DNA of 64,000 nucleotides from Streptoalloteichus tenebrarius (GCF_024171885.1 NZ_JAMTCP010000013.1:62001-126000), one strand, 5' to 3'. Positions 1 through 9,087 are shown, numbered from the stretch's first letter. Notes: generated by a model from the letters alone, not told the origin. Program-made: numbers and translations.

Positions 1-945
1 GAGCGCCGGTTCCCCGAACAGGTCCTGCGGCTGGCCCGCTACCCCGACGCCGGTGACCAGATCGGGGAGGGCCGGCTCTACGGCCTGCCGCAGACCGGCG
101 AGCTGGTCGGCCTCTTCTACAACCGGACGATGTTGGCCGAGCTGGGGTTGCGGCCGCCCAGGACGTGGTCGGAGTTCGACGCGGCGCTGGAGGCCGCCCG
201 GCGCGCCGGCCGCCTCCCGATCCAGTTCGGCAACCTCGACAAGATGCCGGGGATCCACCTGTTGGGCTTCGCGCTCCACCGGTTCGCCACGCCGGAGGAC
301 GAGACCGCGTTGGCCACCGGTCGCCCCGAAGCCTCCTGGTCGACCCCGGCCGCGGGCGCGGCGGCGCGGCTGCTCGCCGAGTGGGTCGACCGGGGCTACC
401 TCACGCCCGGCTTCGCCGGGGTCCATCCCGACGACGCGTGGGCGGCGTTCGGCAGGGGAGAGGGCCTGTTCCACGTCGGCGGGAGCTGGCTGGTCCCCGA
501 ACTCCAGGCCGCCATGGGCGACAACGTGGGCTTCCTCCTCCCACCCGCGCGGGACGAGGGCGGCGCTCCCGCCCGGCCGGTGGTCACCGGCGGCCCCGGG
601 CTGCCGTTCGCGGTGAGCGCCCGCACCCGCCACCCCGACGCAGCCGCGGCCTACCTCGACTTCGTCACGTCGCCCGAGGCGATGGCGGTGCTGGCCGACA
701 CGCGGATCCTGCCGGCCATGCCGCCCAGCGCGAACCGACCGGCCGACCTGTTCGGCGACGCGGTCACGGCGTGGGAGACGACGGCGAAGTCCGGCGTCCT
801 CGTCCCCTATCTCGACTACGCGACCCCGACGGCCTACGAGACGATCGGTGACGCCGTGGAACGGTTGTTGGCGAAGGCGACGAGCGTGCAGGCGTTCCTG
901 GAGACGCTCCAGGCCGATCGGGACAACGACCGTGGCGGGCGCTGA
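1..945 (+). CDS. Carbohydrate ABC transporter substrate-binding protein (5' end outside window)
   Basis: The frame is open from base 1 and ends at a TGA at 943-945, so about 314 C-terminal residues are visible and the signal peptide lies upstream. The protein has the look of family-1 extracellular solute-binding proteins: a GLFYNRTMLAELGL segment, an aromatic-rich C-lobe with GGSWLVPEL, and a terminal helix region with AVERLLAKATSVQAFLE. Two permease genes of the MalF and MalG type follow without a gap, so this is the binding protein of a sugar importer. The substrate cannot be told from the sequence. No ATPase gene follows; such operons often rely on a shared MsiK-type ATPase encoded elsewhere. 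Confidence 0.9.
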   Translation, partial: ERRFPEQVLRLARYPDAGDQIGEGRLYGLPQTGELVGLFYNRTMLAELGLRPPRTWSEFDAALEAARRAGRLPIQFGNLDKMPGIHLLGFALHRFATPEDETALATGRPEASWSTPAAGAAARLLAEWVDRGYLTPGFAGVHPDDAWAAFGRGEGLFHVGGSWLVPELQAAMGDNVGFLLPPARDEGGAPARPVVTGGPGLPFAVSARTRHPDAAAAYLDFVTSPEAMAVLADTRILPAMPPSANRPADLFGDAVTAWETTAKSGVLVPYLDYATPTAYETIGDAVERLLAKATSVQAFLETLQADRDNDRGGR

Positions 946-1882
946 CCGGCGTGGGGGCGCCCACCGTTCCGCGATGCCGCCGGGGAAGCCCCGCCGCTCG
1001 GCGGGGCCGCCGGGAGAGCCCCGCCGGGTCGCGTACCTGTACCTCCTGCCCGCCCTGGTCGTCAACGCCCTGTTCCTGTTGTTCCCGCTGGGGCGCGGGG
1101 CCTGGATCTCCCTGTTCGACTGGGACGGGCTGACGCTGGGCCACTGGGCCGGCTGGGACAACTACCGCGCGCTGGTGGCGGACGCGGGGCTGCGCGCCGC
1201 CTTCGGGCACGTCGCGGTCCTGCTCGTGTTCTTCTCGGCGCTGCCCATCGCCATCGGGCTGGTGTTGGCCACCGCGCTGCACCGGGCGCGGGTCAGGGGC
1301 ATGGCGTTCTTCCGCACCGCGTTGTTCCTGCCGCAGGTCGTGGCGATGGTCGTGGTCGGTGTCGCGTGGCGCGGCATCTACGCCCCCGACGGCGCGCTCA
1401 ACGGCGCGCTGCGCGCGCTCGGTCTGGGCTCGTGGGCGACGAGTTGGCTGGGGGACTCCGACACCGCGCTGGTCGCCGTCGGCTTCGTTGGCACCTGGGT
1501 GCAGTCCGGCCTCGCGGTGGTGCTCTTCCTCGGCGGCATCGGGCGCATCCCGCGCGAGCTGTTCGAGGCCGCCCGACTGGACGGGGCCGGCGCGCTGCGG
1601 GAGTTCCGCAGCGTGGTCGTGCCGTCCCTGCGGGCCGAGATCGGCGTGGCCGCGACCCTCACCACGATCGCCGCGTTGCGCACGTTCGACCTCGTCTACG
1701 TGATGACGCCGCAGGGAGGTCCCGGCCGTTCCACCACCGTTCCGGCCTACGAGATCTACCACCGCGCGTTCCACAGTGGACAGGTCGGGTCGGCGGCCGC
1801 GCTCGGCGTGGCGCTCACCGCGCTCAGCTTCCTGGTCACCATGGGCATCGGCCGGCTCGCGGGAGGGGAACGCGCGCGATGA
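932..1882 (+). CDS. Sugar ABC transporter permease, MalF type
   Basis: Integral membrane protein with about six hydrophobic segments. It carries the EAA loop FEAARLDGAGALREF, which docks to the ATPase in MalFGK2-type importers. I chose the GTG at 932, which overlaps the binding-protein gene by 14 bp and has GGGAC about 8 nt upstream; an in-frame ATG at 974 (MPPGKPRR) is the alternative. A still longer upstream extension to 848 gives only Arg/Trp-rich out-of-frame-like residues. The TGA overlaps the next gene's ATG. Role: half of the translocation channel for the sugar bound by the preceding protein. Confidence 0.9.
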   Translation: MAGADRRGGAHRSAMPPGKPRRSAGPPGEPRRVAYLYLLPALVVNALFLLFPLGRGAWISLFDWDGLTLGHWAGWDNYRALVADAGLRAAFGHVAVLLVFFSALPIAIGLVLATALHRARVRGMAFFRTALFLPQVVAMVVVGVAWRGIYAPDGALNGALRALGLGSWATSWLGDSDTALVAVGFVGTWVQSGLAVVLFLGGIGRIPRELFEAARLDGAGALREFRSVVVPSLRAEIGVAATLTTIAALRTFDLVYVMTPQGGPGRSTTVPAYEIYHRAFHSGQVGSAAALGVALTALSFLVTMGIGRLAGGERAR

Positions 1883-2685
1883 GGATCTCCCGCACGGAAC
1901 GGGTCGGCACGTACCTGGTGCTGCTCGTCTTCACCGCGTCCGCGCTCTTCCCGGTGCTGTCCATCGTCGCCACGGCGTTGCGCCCCGAGGTGGTGGGCCA
2001 GGGCGGGTGGCGGCCGGAGAACCTGGTCACGGCGTGGACGGTCGGGCACTTCGGCGGGTACCTGCGCAACAGCGCGATCGTCAGCGCGGTCGTCGTGGCG
2101 GTCTCCGCCGTGCTGTCGGTGCTGGCCGGCTACGCCTTCGGCGCCATGCGCTTCCGGGGCAGGGGAGTGCTGTTCTCCCTGCTGCTGCTCGGCATGATGG
2201 TCCCGACCGAGGCCCTGGTCGTGCCGCTCTACTTCGACCTGCGCGACCTCGGGCTCACCGACACCTACCTGTCGTTGGTCCTGCCCCAGGTGGCGCAGTC
2301 GGTGGCGTTCGGCGCGTTCTGGATGCGCGCCTTCTTCCTCTCCCACACCCGTGACCTGGTGGAGGCCGCGCGGATGGACGGCGCCGGCCACGTCCGCACC
2401 CTGTGGTCGGTCCTGCTGCCGCTGGCCCGTCCCGCCGTCGTCACCCTGGTCGTCCTGGTGTTCCTGTGGACGTGGAACGAGTTCATGCTCGCGCTGGTGA
2501 TGGTGACCGACGAGGGGCTGCGGACCGCGCCGCTGGGGCTGCGGTTCTTCGCCGGCCGCGCCACGACGAGCGTGCCGGTGCTCGCGGCCGGCTCGATGTT
2601 GGTCGCCCTGCCGGTGGTCCTGCTCTACCTGTTCCTCCAACGGCACTTCATCCGGGGGATGCTCGACGGCGCGGTCAAGGGCTGA
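1879..2685 (+). CDS. Sugar ABC transporter permease, MalG type
   Basis: 268-residue membrane protein beginning at an ATG that overlaps the previous stop (ATGA), with GGGAGGGG just upstream. The EAA motif is VEAARMDGAGHVRTLWSVLLP, and the C-terminus ends with the usual RHFIRGMLDGAVKG tail. It is the partner permease of the preceding gene. A strong hairpin terminator lies directly downstream, so this is the last gene of the operon. Confidence 0.92.
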   Translation: MRISRTERVGTYLVLLVFTASALFPVLSIVATALRPEVVGQGGWRPENLVTAWTVGHFGGYLRNSAIVSAVVVAVSAVLSVLAGYAFGAMRFRGRGVLFSLLLLGMMVPTEALVVPLYFDLRDLGLTDTYLSLVLPQVAQSVAFGAFWMRAFFLSHTRDLVEAARMDGAGHVRTLWSVLLPLARPAVVTLVVLVFLWTWNEFMLALVMVTDEGLRTAPLGLRFFAGRATTSVPVLAAGSMLVALPVVLLYLFLQRHFIRGMLDGAVKG

Positions 2686-2693
2686 CGACGAGG

Positions 2694-2727
2694 AGGCCCC
2701 GGCCGCACGCTCGTGCGGCCGGGGCCT
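2694..2727. terminator. Intrinsic terminator between malG-type gene and PIG-L gene
   Basis: Perfect 15-bp stem (AGGCCCCGGCCGCAC pairing with GTGCGGCCGGGGCCT) with a 4-nt loop, starting 9 nt after the permease stop codon. There is no U-tract, as is usual in high-GC actinobacteria. The hairpin can serve both convergent genes. Confidence 0.8.
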
Positions 2728-2739
2728 GTCACGACTCCG

Positions 2740-2771
2740 CTGGGGACCCGCGGGGACCCGCTGGGGACCCG
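2740..2771. repeat. Three 10-11 bp tandem repeats at a convergent junction
   Basis: Three copies of CTGGGGACCCG, the middle one one base shorter, lie between the terminator and the stop codon of the minus-strand PIG-L gene at 2789. No function is evident. This is the first of several minisatellites at 3' ends of genes in the window. Confidence 0.75.
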
Positions 2772-2788
2772 CTGTTGCGCAGGAGGGG

Positions 2789-4666
2789 TCAGTGCCGGAT
2801 GCGCGGGCCGACCGCCAACGGCACGCCGGTGCGCCTGCTCTGGGCCAGCGACGCCGGGGAGTCGCTGCTGCGGGCCGCCTCGGTCGGGATCACCGGGGGG
2901 ATCGGCTCCGTCGGCTGCCCCGGCGGGGGCGTGTAGTCGACCAGCCGCGCCACACCCCACACGTACGGGTCCGCCTGCGCGCTGCCGAACGGCGACCACG
3001 CCAACCTCGTCTTGCCGGTCCTGTCGTCGGTGTCGGAGTCGTAGACCAGGATGTTCACCGCGAACCGCTCCGGGTCGACCCCGGCCGGCAGCGCCCCGAG
3101 CGGAATCCTCGCCTCGATCGTGTAGCCGGCGGGGGAGCCGGCCAGCGGGGCGGAGGCGAACTCCAGACCGGGAGCGGTCTGCCCGGCCGGACCCTGGTGC
3201 TGGTCGGCGTCCCGCGCCGCGCACGGCCCGCCCTCGGCCGTGACGGGCAGGAACGCCGCCTTGAACGTGGTCGAGGTGTCGTCGGCCCGCCCGCGCGGGT
3301 CGATCGCGACCTCCACCGAGTCCGTGCGCCAGTGCCGCTTGCAGTCCTCGGCCGGCAGGACCGCGCCCCGCCGGTCGTCGGCCACCTCGACGAACACGAA
3401 CAGGTCGTCGCCGTCGCGGCTCAGCCGCGCCCTGGCCGAGCAGTCCTGGTCCGAGGCGCACCGCTCGCCCTGCCAGTGCGTCAGGGTCACCGGCTCGCCC
3501 GGGTACTCGTCCTGGCCACCGACGCCGTCCACCCGGGGACGCGTGCCCGCGCGCGGGACCTCCGTCGACGGGTTCGCGGGGTAGGACGGCTGCGCGTCGT
3601 TGGCCAGCCACGGCATCCCGACCTTCCGCGTCCAGTCGTGGAACTCCTGGTACAGCGGGCGCAGGGGCGCCTGTTCCCGGACCTCGGCGCGCACCGGACG
3701 GCCGTCCTCGGCCAGCACCGAGAACCAGTCGCAGCCCAGGCGCTCCCGTGGCGTCGTGATCTTCGCGGGCAGGGAGCCGAACCCCTGCGAGCGGTAGACC
3801 CTGGCCGCGTCGCGCTCCCGTTGGGCCCACGTGGTCCCGGTGCGCCGGGAGAGCACGCCCTCCCACACGCCCTCCAGCGGCAGTCCGCTGGCCGGGTCGT
3901 GCTCCCTCGCCGAGGCGCAGGCCGGGCCGGTCGGGCCGGAGAACCGCCAGTTCTGCGCGAGCAGCCGGTCGGCCTGCCACGGCCGGTAGCGCTCGCGGGT
4001 GATCTGGTCGGGGAAGGCCGTGCGGTCGGCCGCGAGCCGGAACGCCTCGACCGCGAGCCGCCCGGCGAGCTGGTGCGCGCCGTGCTGGTCGAACGGCCGG
4101 GGGTCCATCGTGACGATGGTGTGCGGCGTGGTGGCGCGGATCAGCCGCACCAGCCGTTCCAGCGTGTCGGCGTGCTGCGGCGGGCCGTCCCAGATCCGCT
4201 GGGTGAGCGGGGCGGAGAGCGTGTACCAGAAGTCCGGCTTGTCGAGGTAGAAGACGTTGCGGATGGTGGCGTGCGCCACGGCCTCGCGCTCCTCGCCCTC
4301 GCGGAGCAGTCCCAGCCGCGCGCCCTCCTCCTGGCCGACGGCGTTGCCGCCGCCCTCGCCCCGGGTGATCGTCGCGACGCCCACGCTCCAGCCGCGCCGC
4401 TCGTTCCACTGACCGAACGTCGACAGGGACTGGAACTCGTCGTCGGGATGCGCGCCGACGAACAACACGTCGTGGTGCGCGGGGTCCCGGTGCTCGGCGT
4501 GCTCGGCCTGTGCCTGTGCCTGGGCTTGTGCTTGGGCCGGGGTGGCGACCAGCGCGCCGGCCAGCAACCCCAGCACCGCGACACCGGCGACGAGCGCGGT
4601 CCGCGTCGCGTGGCGTCGGGACCTGGGGGGAACGTCGGGACCGGCGGGAACATCGAGAGGGGTCAT
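2789..4666 (-). CDS. Secreted PIG-L family deacetylase with CBM9-like C-terminal domain
   Basis: 625 residues from the ATG at 4666, which has GAAGGG 7 nt upstream; an ATG 30 nt earlier lacks a ribosome site. The N-terminus has twin arginines and a hydrophobic signal (ALVAGVAVLGLLAGALVA), then a curious QAQAQAQAQA run. The mature part starts with the LmbE/PIG-L zinc motif AHPDDE, and a second histidine cluster DQHGAHQ completes the site. The last ~200 residues (from RVDGVGGQDEYPG) look like the carbohydrate-binding family 9-like domain of secreted enzymes. Likely N-deacetylase of an extracellular GlcNAc-type sugar or glycolipid; the substrate is unknown. It converges with the ABC operon. Confidence 0.85.
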   Translation of the reverse strand: MTPLDVPAGPDVPPRSRRHATRTALVAGVAVLGLLAGALVATPAQAQAQAQAQAEHAEHRDPAHHDVLFVGAHPDDEFQSLSTFGQWNERRGWSVGVATITRGEGGGNAVGQEEGARLGLLREGEEREAVAHATIRNVFYLDKPDFWYTLSAPLTQRIWDGPPQHADTLERLVRLIRATTPHTIVTMDPRPFDQHGAHQLAGRLAVEAFRLAADRTAFPDQITRERYRPWQADRLLAQNWRFSGPTGPACASAREHDPASGLPLEGVWEGVLSRRTGTTWAQRERDAARVYRSQGFGSLPAKITTPRERLGCDWFSVLAEDGRPVRAEVREQAPLRPLYQEFHDWTRKVGMPWLANDAQPSYPANPSTEVPRAGTRPRVDGVGGQDEYPGEPVTLTHWQGERCASDQDCSARARLSRDGDDLFVFVEVADDRRGAVLPAEDCKRHWRTDSVEVAIDPRGRADDTSTTFKAAFLPVTAEGGPCAARDADQHQGPAGQTAPGLEFASAPLAGSPAGYTIEARIPLGALPAGVDPERFAVNILVYDSDTDDRTGKTRLAWSPFGSAQADPYVWGVARLVDYTPPPGQPTEPIPPVIPTEAARSSDSPASLAQSRRTGVPLAVGPRIRH

Positions 4667-4875
4667 GGGCAAGCCCTTCGCCAGCGGTCGGACCACGAAC
4701 CAGAGGAATCATGGCGGAGCCGGCGCGCTGGCGGCCCGAACCCGTCTCATCAGGTGACATCGCCCATGAGGTGACGCCGCCCTGGCGTCGCCCCGCCCCC
4801 TCGGGCCGTCGCTCGTTCGGGGAGTGTCACCGTGCGGGGCGGCGCCGTCCACCAGGTGGGGGCTAACGTCGGCCC

Positions 4876-5493
4876 ATGGCGGTGACCAGGGAAAAGACCT
4901 CCGGTTCGCGGTTCCACAAGCTCCTGCGGGACCAGGTGCGCCACGAGTTCACCTCGGCCCAGCAGCTCCTCGCGATCGCGGTGTGGTTCGACGCCCGCGA
5001 CCTGCCCCGGCTGGCCTCACGCTTCTACGGCGAGGCGCTGGCCGGCCGGAACCGGGCGATGATGATCGTGGCCTACCTGCACGACGTGGGCGTGGACGTG
5101 GCCGTCCCCGGGATCGACAGCGTGCACAACGAGTTCGGCGGCGTCCGCGAGCCGGTGGCGCTCGCGCTGGAGCAGGAGCGGGCGAGCACCGCGGAGCTGA
5201 CCGCCCTGGCGAAGGTGGCCAGGGAGGAGGGCGACCTGCTCGGCGAGCAGTTCCTCCAGTGGTTCCTCGCCGACCAGGTGGCCCGCAACGCGCGCATGTC
5301 GAGCCTGCGGCACGTGGTCGAGCGCGCCGGCGACGACCTCTTCGCCCTGGAGCGCTTCCTGGCCAGGGAACACCTGCACGGGGACGAGGGACCGCCGGAC
5401 GGAGCCCCGAGGGTGGCCGGCGGCTGGGTGCGCCGCCACACCGGCCACCACGCCCGGCTCGCCGCGGCCGACCACCAGGGGCGCCACGACTGA
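4876..5493 (+). CDS. Ferritin of the BfrB (non-haem) type with altered ferroxidase site
   Basis: 205 residues, four-helix ferritin that aligns almost without gaps with what I recall of mycobacterial BfrB: HEFTSAQQLLAIAVWFDA, PGIDSVHNEFGGVREPVALALEQER, GDLLGEQFLQWFL, ERAGDDLFALERFLARE. Role by family: iron oxidation and storage in a 24-mer cytosolic cage. The oddity is helix B. Where ferritins have E-x-x-H (EERNHAMM in BfrB), this protein reads AGRNRAMM, so two A-site iron ligands are replaced by Gly and Arg. The N-terminal Glu (HEFT) and the GEQF segment remain. Start ATG 4876; a possible iron box lies about 0.5 kb downstream. Confidence 0.9.
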   Translation: MAVTREKTSGSRFHKLLRDQVRHEFTSAQQLLAIAVWFDARDLPRLASRFYGEALAGRNRAMMIVAYLHDVGVDVAVPGIDSVHNEFGGVREPVALALEQERASTAELTALAKVAREEGDLLGEQFLQWFLADQVARNARMSSLRHVVERAGDDLFALERFLAREHLHGDEGPPDGAPRVAGGWVRRHTGHHARLAAADHQGRHD

Positions 5494-5735
5494 GCCCCGC
5501 CGGACCTCATTAGTCCTTTGTGGACGGAAGCGGGTCATGGGCTGGCGGTCGGGCGCTCCCGCCCGTCCTGTCGGCGCCAAGTCCACTGTGGACGGTCTGG
5601 GTGTTGGCTGGGCGCTGGCCCGCCGGAGGTGCCTCCCCGCGCTCGCGGTCCCAGGGAAGCGAGATGACGAGTCCGGTGACGTGCTCGACCGGCTGCCGAC
5701 GCGCCGTGGCCCTGGTCGCCGGACCCCGCGGTCGA

Positions 5736-5978
5736 TCAGGCCGTCTGCCGCACCGGGGCGGTGGTGGCGAGGTGGATCTCCAGGCTGGTGAGCCGGGGGA
5801 CGCCGCCGAACTGGTGCTGGGTCGACGCCTCGCGCCAGCACGACCGCAACGCGGGGAGGTCGGGGTGGATGGCCTGGCTGTTGACCCGCTCCAGGGCGCC
5901 GACCAGCCCGAACCGGGCGACGGCGTCCCGCAGGTCCGGGACGTCGTAGTAGTGGTCGTCGAACGAGCGGGTGGCCAC
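5736..5978 (-). CDS. Small conserved-looking protein of unknown function
   Basis: 80 residues, MATRSFDDHYYDVPDLRD at the N-terminus, acidic and aromatic, with no signal peptide or membrane segment. Composition is that of a real soluble protein, and the overlapping opposite-strand frames are Arg/Pro-rich shadows. It starts at ATG 5978 with GGAGG about 8 nt upstream. An iron-box-like sequence lies roughly 50-80 bp before the start, and a ferritin gene converges with it, which hints at an iron link. I do not recognise the family. The 240 bp between it and the ferritin gene show nothing else. Confidence 0.55.
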   Translation of the reverse strand: MATRSFDDHYYDVPDLRDAVARFGLVGALERVNSQAIHPDLPALRSCWREASTQHQFGGVPRLTSLEIHLATTAPVRQTA

Positions 5979-6029
5979 GTGGTCCTCCGTCCGGGTCGGC
6001 TGGTCGGGTCGATCCCGGCGCGGACCGGG

Positions 6030-6059
6030 TCAGGCACACCTTACTAAGGGCACCCTAAG
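6030..6059. promoter_or_regulatory. Possible IdeR/DtxR-type iron box
   Basis: The minus strand reads CTTAGTAAGGTGTGCCTGA, which keeps the AAGG...CCTnA core but matches the 19-bp IdeR consensus at only about 10 positions. It overlaps a near-palindrome CTAAGGGCACCCTAAG. Its AT-richness stands out from the surroundings. Position: 50-80 bp upstream of the 80-residue gene on the minus strand. Confidence 0.35.
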
Positions 6060-6233
6060 ATCCTCTCCGGGGTTCGCCGACGAGGGCGGCCAGGACCCGT
6101 GGGCGCGCCCACCACGACGAGAACCCGCGCCCACCACGAGGAGAACGACGACGAGGACAGGAGCCCCCGTGCCCTCGCCGCGTCCTCGGCGGGAACGCGG
6201 GAAACGCGGGGGCACGGGGGCCGGAGGCGCTGG

Positions 6234-7166
6234 TCAGCGGGAATGACTCAGCGCCTGGTCAGGGGAAGGGGAACCGGCCTTCTCCGTCGACGCCGCACCG
6301 GCGGAGGTCGCCCCGCGCCGGCGCACCGCGCCGTAGAGGACGCCGCCGACGACCGCGATCCCACCCAGCACGTCGGTGAGGCGAATGCTCTCGTCGAGCA
6401 GCAGCGCGGCCGAGGTCATCCCGAAGAAGGGCACGAGCATGGAGAACGGCGCCACCGTGCCCGCGTCGTAGGTGCGCAGCAGGCGGCCCCACACGGCGAA
6501 GCCGAGCAGCGTGGACACCCCCGCGACGTACACCAGCGCCCCGACGCCGGTCAGGTCCAACGAGGCCAGGGCGCGCAGGTCGGTGTCCACGCCCTCGGTG
6601 AGCAGCGAGAGGGCGAGGACGGGGACCGGGACGACCGCGCTCACCCAGACCATGAACCGGAAGCTGTCCGGCGGCGCGGCCCTGCGGGTCGCCACGTTGG
6701 ACACGCCCCACGCCATGGCGGCCGCGATGACCAGGGCGAAGGCCAGCGGCGGGCGGGCGGGGCCGACGCCGAGCGTGACCACGACGAGGCCGAGCACGGC
6801 CACCGCCATGCCCACGATCTGCCGCCGGTCGGGCCGCTCGCGGAGCAGAATCACGGCCAGCACCAGCGTGAAGACGGCCTGCGACTGGAGGACGAGCGAG
6901 GACAGGCCGGCCGGCATGCCCGCCGCCATCCCGGCGAACAACAGCGAGAACTTGGCGACGCCGAGGGCGAGGCCGACCAGGAGCACCCACCGCCACCGCA
7001 CCCGGGGCGGGCCGACGAACAGCACCGCGGGGAACGCCGCCAGCGTGAACCGGAGCGCGTTGAACAACAGCGGCGGGAGCTGGCCGAGGCCCACGTGGAT
7101 GACGACGAAGTTGAAGCCCCACACGAAGGCCACGCCGACGGCGAGGAGGAGGTGACGTGGTCGCAC
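6234..7166 (-). CDS. EamA family (DMT superfamily) exporter
   Basis: About 310 residues, ten hydrophobic segments, with two EamA repeats (first begins WGFNFVVIHVGLGQLPPLLFNALRF, second AWGVSNVATRRAAP). Such proteins export amino acids or other small metabolites. The GTG at 7166 has AGGA 9-12 nt upstream and leaves a proper shared promoter; a longer form from ATG 7202 is possible. It is divergent from a LysR gene 74 bp away, the usual arrangement in which the regulator controls the exporter. Confidence 0.88.
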   Translation of the reverse strand: MRPRHLLLAVGVAFVWGFNFVVIHVGLGQLPPLLFNALRFTLAAFPAVLFVGPPRVRWRWVLLVGLALGVAKFSLLFAGMAAGMPAGLSSLVLQSQAVFTLVLAVILLRERPDRRQIVGMAVAVLGLVVVTLGVGPARPPLAFALVIAAAMAWGVSNVATRRAAPPDSFRFMVWVSAVVPVPVLALSLLTEGVDTDLRALASLDLTGVGALVYVAGVSTLLGFAVWGRLLRTYDAGTVAPFSMLVPFFGMTSAALLLDESIRLTDVLGGIAVVGGVLYGAVRRRGATSAGAASTEKAGSPSPDQALSHSR

Positions 7167-7239
7167 GCGATCGATCCTGAGGACGGCGAACGTTAAGCAC
7201 AATCGCGTTGTTCTGCGACCCTCTTGTTAGTGTCGCTTC

Positions 7240-8130
7240 ATGATTGAGTTGGGGAGGCTCCGGGCGCTGCACGCGCTCGCGTCGTACGGCACCGTCACCG
7301 AGGCGGCCAGGGTGCTGTGCTGCACCCCGTCGGCGGTCTCCCAACAACTCGCCAAGCTGGAACGCGAGACCCGCTCCCACCTGGTCGAACGGGACGGCCG
7401 GCGACTGCGGCTGACCGACGCCGGCCGGGTGCTCGCCGACCACGCGGAGCGCGTGCTGGACGCGGTCGAGCGGGCCGAGGTCGCCCTGGAGACGGCCCAG
7501 GGCGAGGTCGTCGGGGAGATCACCGTCGCCAGCTTCGCCACCGCCTGCCGCGCCCTGTTCCCGACCGTCCTGCCCGCTCTCGCCCGACGGCACCCGGGGT
7601 TGCGGGTCCGACTGCTGGAGGTCGACCCCTACCCCGCGCTGGAGGACCTGGCCAGGGGCGGGGTGGACCTCGTCGTCGTGCACGACTGGCGGGGCATGCG
7701 GCTGCGGTGGCCGGCGGGCGTGGCGTGGCGACGGCTGGGGGAGGACGTCGTCGACCTCGTGACGCCGGCCGACCACCCGCTCGCGCAGCGCACGGCCGTG
7801 TCGACCGCCGAGCTGTCCGGGTTGGACTGGCTCGCCCAGCCTCCGGGCACCATCTGCCACGACCTGCTGTTCAGCCTGGTCGACGACCCGGTGGTGCGCT
7901 GCTACGGCGAGTACGAACTGCAACTGGCGCTCGTCGCGGCCGGGGTGGGCGTGGCCATGGTGCCCCGCCTGGCGCGCCCGTCCCTGCCGGCGGGTGTCGT
8001 GGCGGTGCCGCTGGAGCCGGCTCCGGCCAGGGAGGTGGCCGTGGCCTGGCGCGAGTCCTCGGCGGGGCGGCCCAGCGTCCGCGCGGTGGCCGACGAGGTC
8101 GCCCGCGCCTGGTCCCTGCTCCCCGCGTGA
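7240..8130 (+). CDS. LysR family transcriptional regulator
   Basis: 296 residues. N-terminal winged helix at residues 4-62 (GRLRALHALASYGTVTEAARVLCCTPSAVSQQLAKLE), then a periplasmic-binding-like effector domain starting near GEITVASFATACRALFP. It sits back to back with the EamA exporter gene, so it most likely controls that gene and itself from the intergenic region 7167-7239. The effector is not predictable. Confidence 0.92.
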   Translation: MIELGRLRALHALASYGTVTEAARVLCCTPSAVSQQLAKLERETRSHLVERDGRRLRLTDAGRVLADHAERVLDAVERAEVALETAQGEVVGEITVASFATACRALFPTVLPALARRHPGLRVRLLEVDPYPALEDLARGGVDLVVVHDWRGMRLRWPAGVAWRRLGEDVVDLVTPADHPLAQRTAVSTAELSGLDWLAQPPGTICHDLLFSLVDDPVVRCYGEYELQLALVAAGVGVAMVPRLARPSLPAGVVAVPLEPAPAREVAVAWRESSAGRPSVRAVADEVARAWSLLPA

Positions 8131-8339
8131 GGCGCCGTCGCCGTGGTCTGTCGGACGATCACGCAAGCGACCGAACGGGGGAGCGGTTCTCGCCCCACGC
8201 GCGACGGTGGGTCATGGAATCTGTCGTGTTCCGGGCGTTCGACTGAAAACTCCGTCCGGTCGGACTGGGACGACCCCGATCGGGGGTAGCGTCGGCGTCG
8301 TTTCGGTCAACGCCGTTCGACCAGAGCATGGGGGATGTC

Positions 8340-9068
8340 GTGAGCACGTCGAGGAAGTCGTGGCTGGTGTCCACTGTGGCCGGTGCCACCGCGCTCGTCG
8401 GGTCGGTGTTCGCCGGCGCCGCGCAGGCAGCGCCCGCCGTTCCCGCCGACGGGGGCACCGCGTACGTGAACCTGCGGATCGAGGGGCCGGACCGCACGAT
8501 CTTCGAGGGCGTCGTCGCCACGTCCGGCCACGCGGTGACCACCGCGGCCGGCGGCACGCACCAGTGCGACGGCACCAACAACAACGCCAACCCGACGCCG
8601 GGACCGACGCCGACCGCGGCGCTGGACGACGCGGCCAAGAAGAACAACTTCACCTGGGACGGCCCCTACTACCAGGAGTTCGACGACTTCCTGGTCTCCA
8701 GGATCGCCGACGCCTCCCAGACCACCACCAAGTTCTGGAACCTCGCCGTCGACTACAAGCTGCCCGACGTCGGCGGCTGCCAGTACAAGCTCAAGGCGGG
8801 CGAGCGCGTGCTGTGGGCCTATGACGGCTACGACAAGCCGCTGCTGGAGCTGGACGGCCCGACCAGCGGGACCGTCGGCAAGCCGGTGACGCTGAAGGTG
8901 ATCGACGGCCGCAATGGGCAGCCCGTGGCGGGCGCGACCGTCGGCGGCGCCACCACCGACGCCAACGGCAACGCCACCATCACGCCCAGCCAGGCCGGCC
9001 GGGCCTGCTTCAAGGCGGAGAAGACCGGCACCATCCGCTCGGACCGCCACTGCGTGACCGTGAGCTGA
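8340..9068 (+). CDS. Secreted DUF4430-like protein with Ig-like tail
   Basis: 242 residues from a GTG at 8340 preceded by GGGGA; an in-frame ATG at 8328 has no ribosome site. Sec signal peptide (TVAGATALVGSVFAGAAQA, cleavage after AQA). The mature part has the pattern of DUF4430/transcobalamin-like domains: YVNLRIEGPDRTIFEG, CDGTNNNANPTPGPTPT, then FDDFLVSRI and GERVLWAYDGY. After about residue 165 a bacterial Ig-like segment follows (PTSGTVGKPVTLKVIDG, GGATTDANGNATITP). Four cysteines could form two disulfides. Binding partner unknown. A strong terminator follows. Confidence 0.8.
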   Translation: MSTSRKSWLVSTVAGATALVGSVFAGAAQAAPAVPADGGTAYVNLRIEGPDRTIFEGVVATSGHAVTTAAGGTHQCDGTNNNANPTPGPTPTAALDDAAKKNNFTWDGPYYQEFDDFLVSRIADASQTTTKFWNLAVDYKLPDVGGCQYKLKAGERVLWAYDGYDKPLLELDGPTSGTVGKPVTLKVIDGRNGQPVAGATVGGATTDANGNATITPSQAGRACFKAEKTGTIRSDRHCVTVS

Positions 9069-9087
9069 TCCAGTTCTCTCCCGGCCG

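Noticed and set aside
848-931. N-terminal extension of the MalF-type permease to 848
   Set aside because: Arg/Trp-rich translation of the neighbour's coding sequence in another frame; no membrane or signal character.
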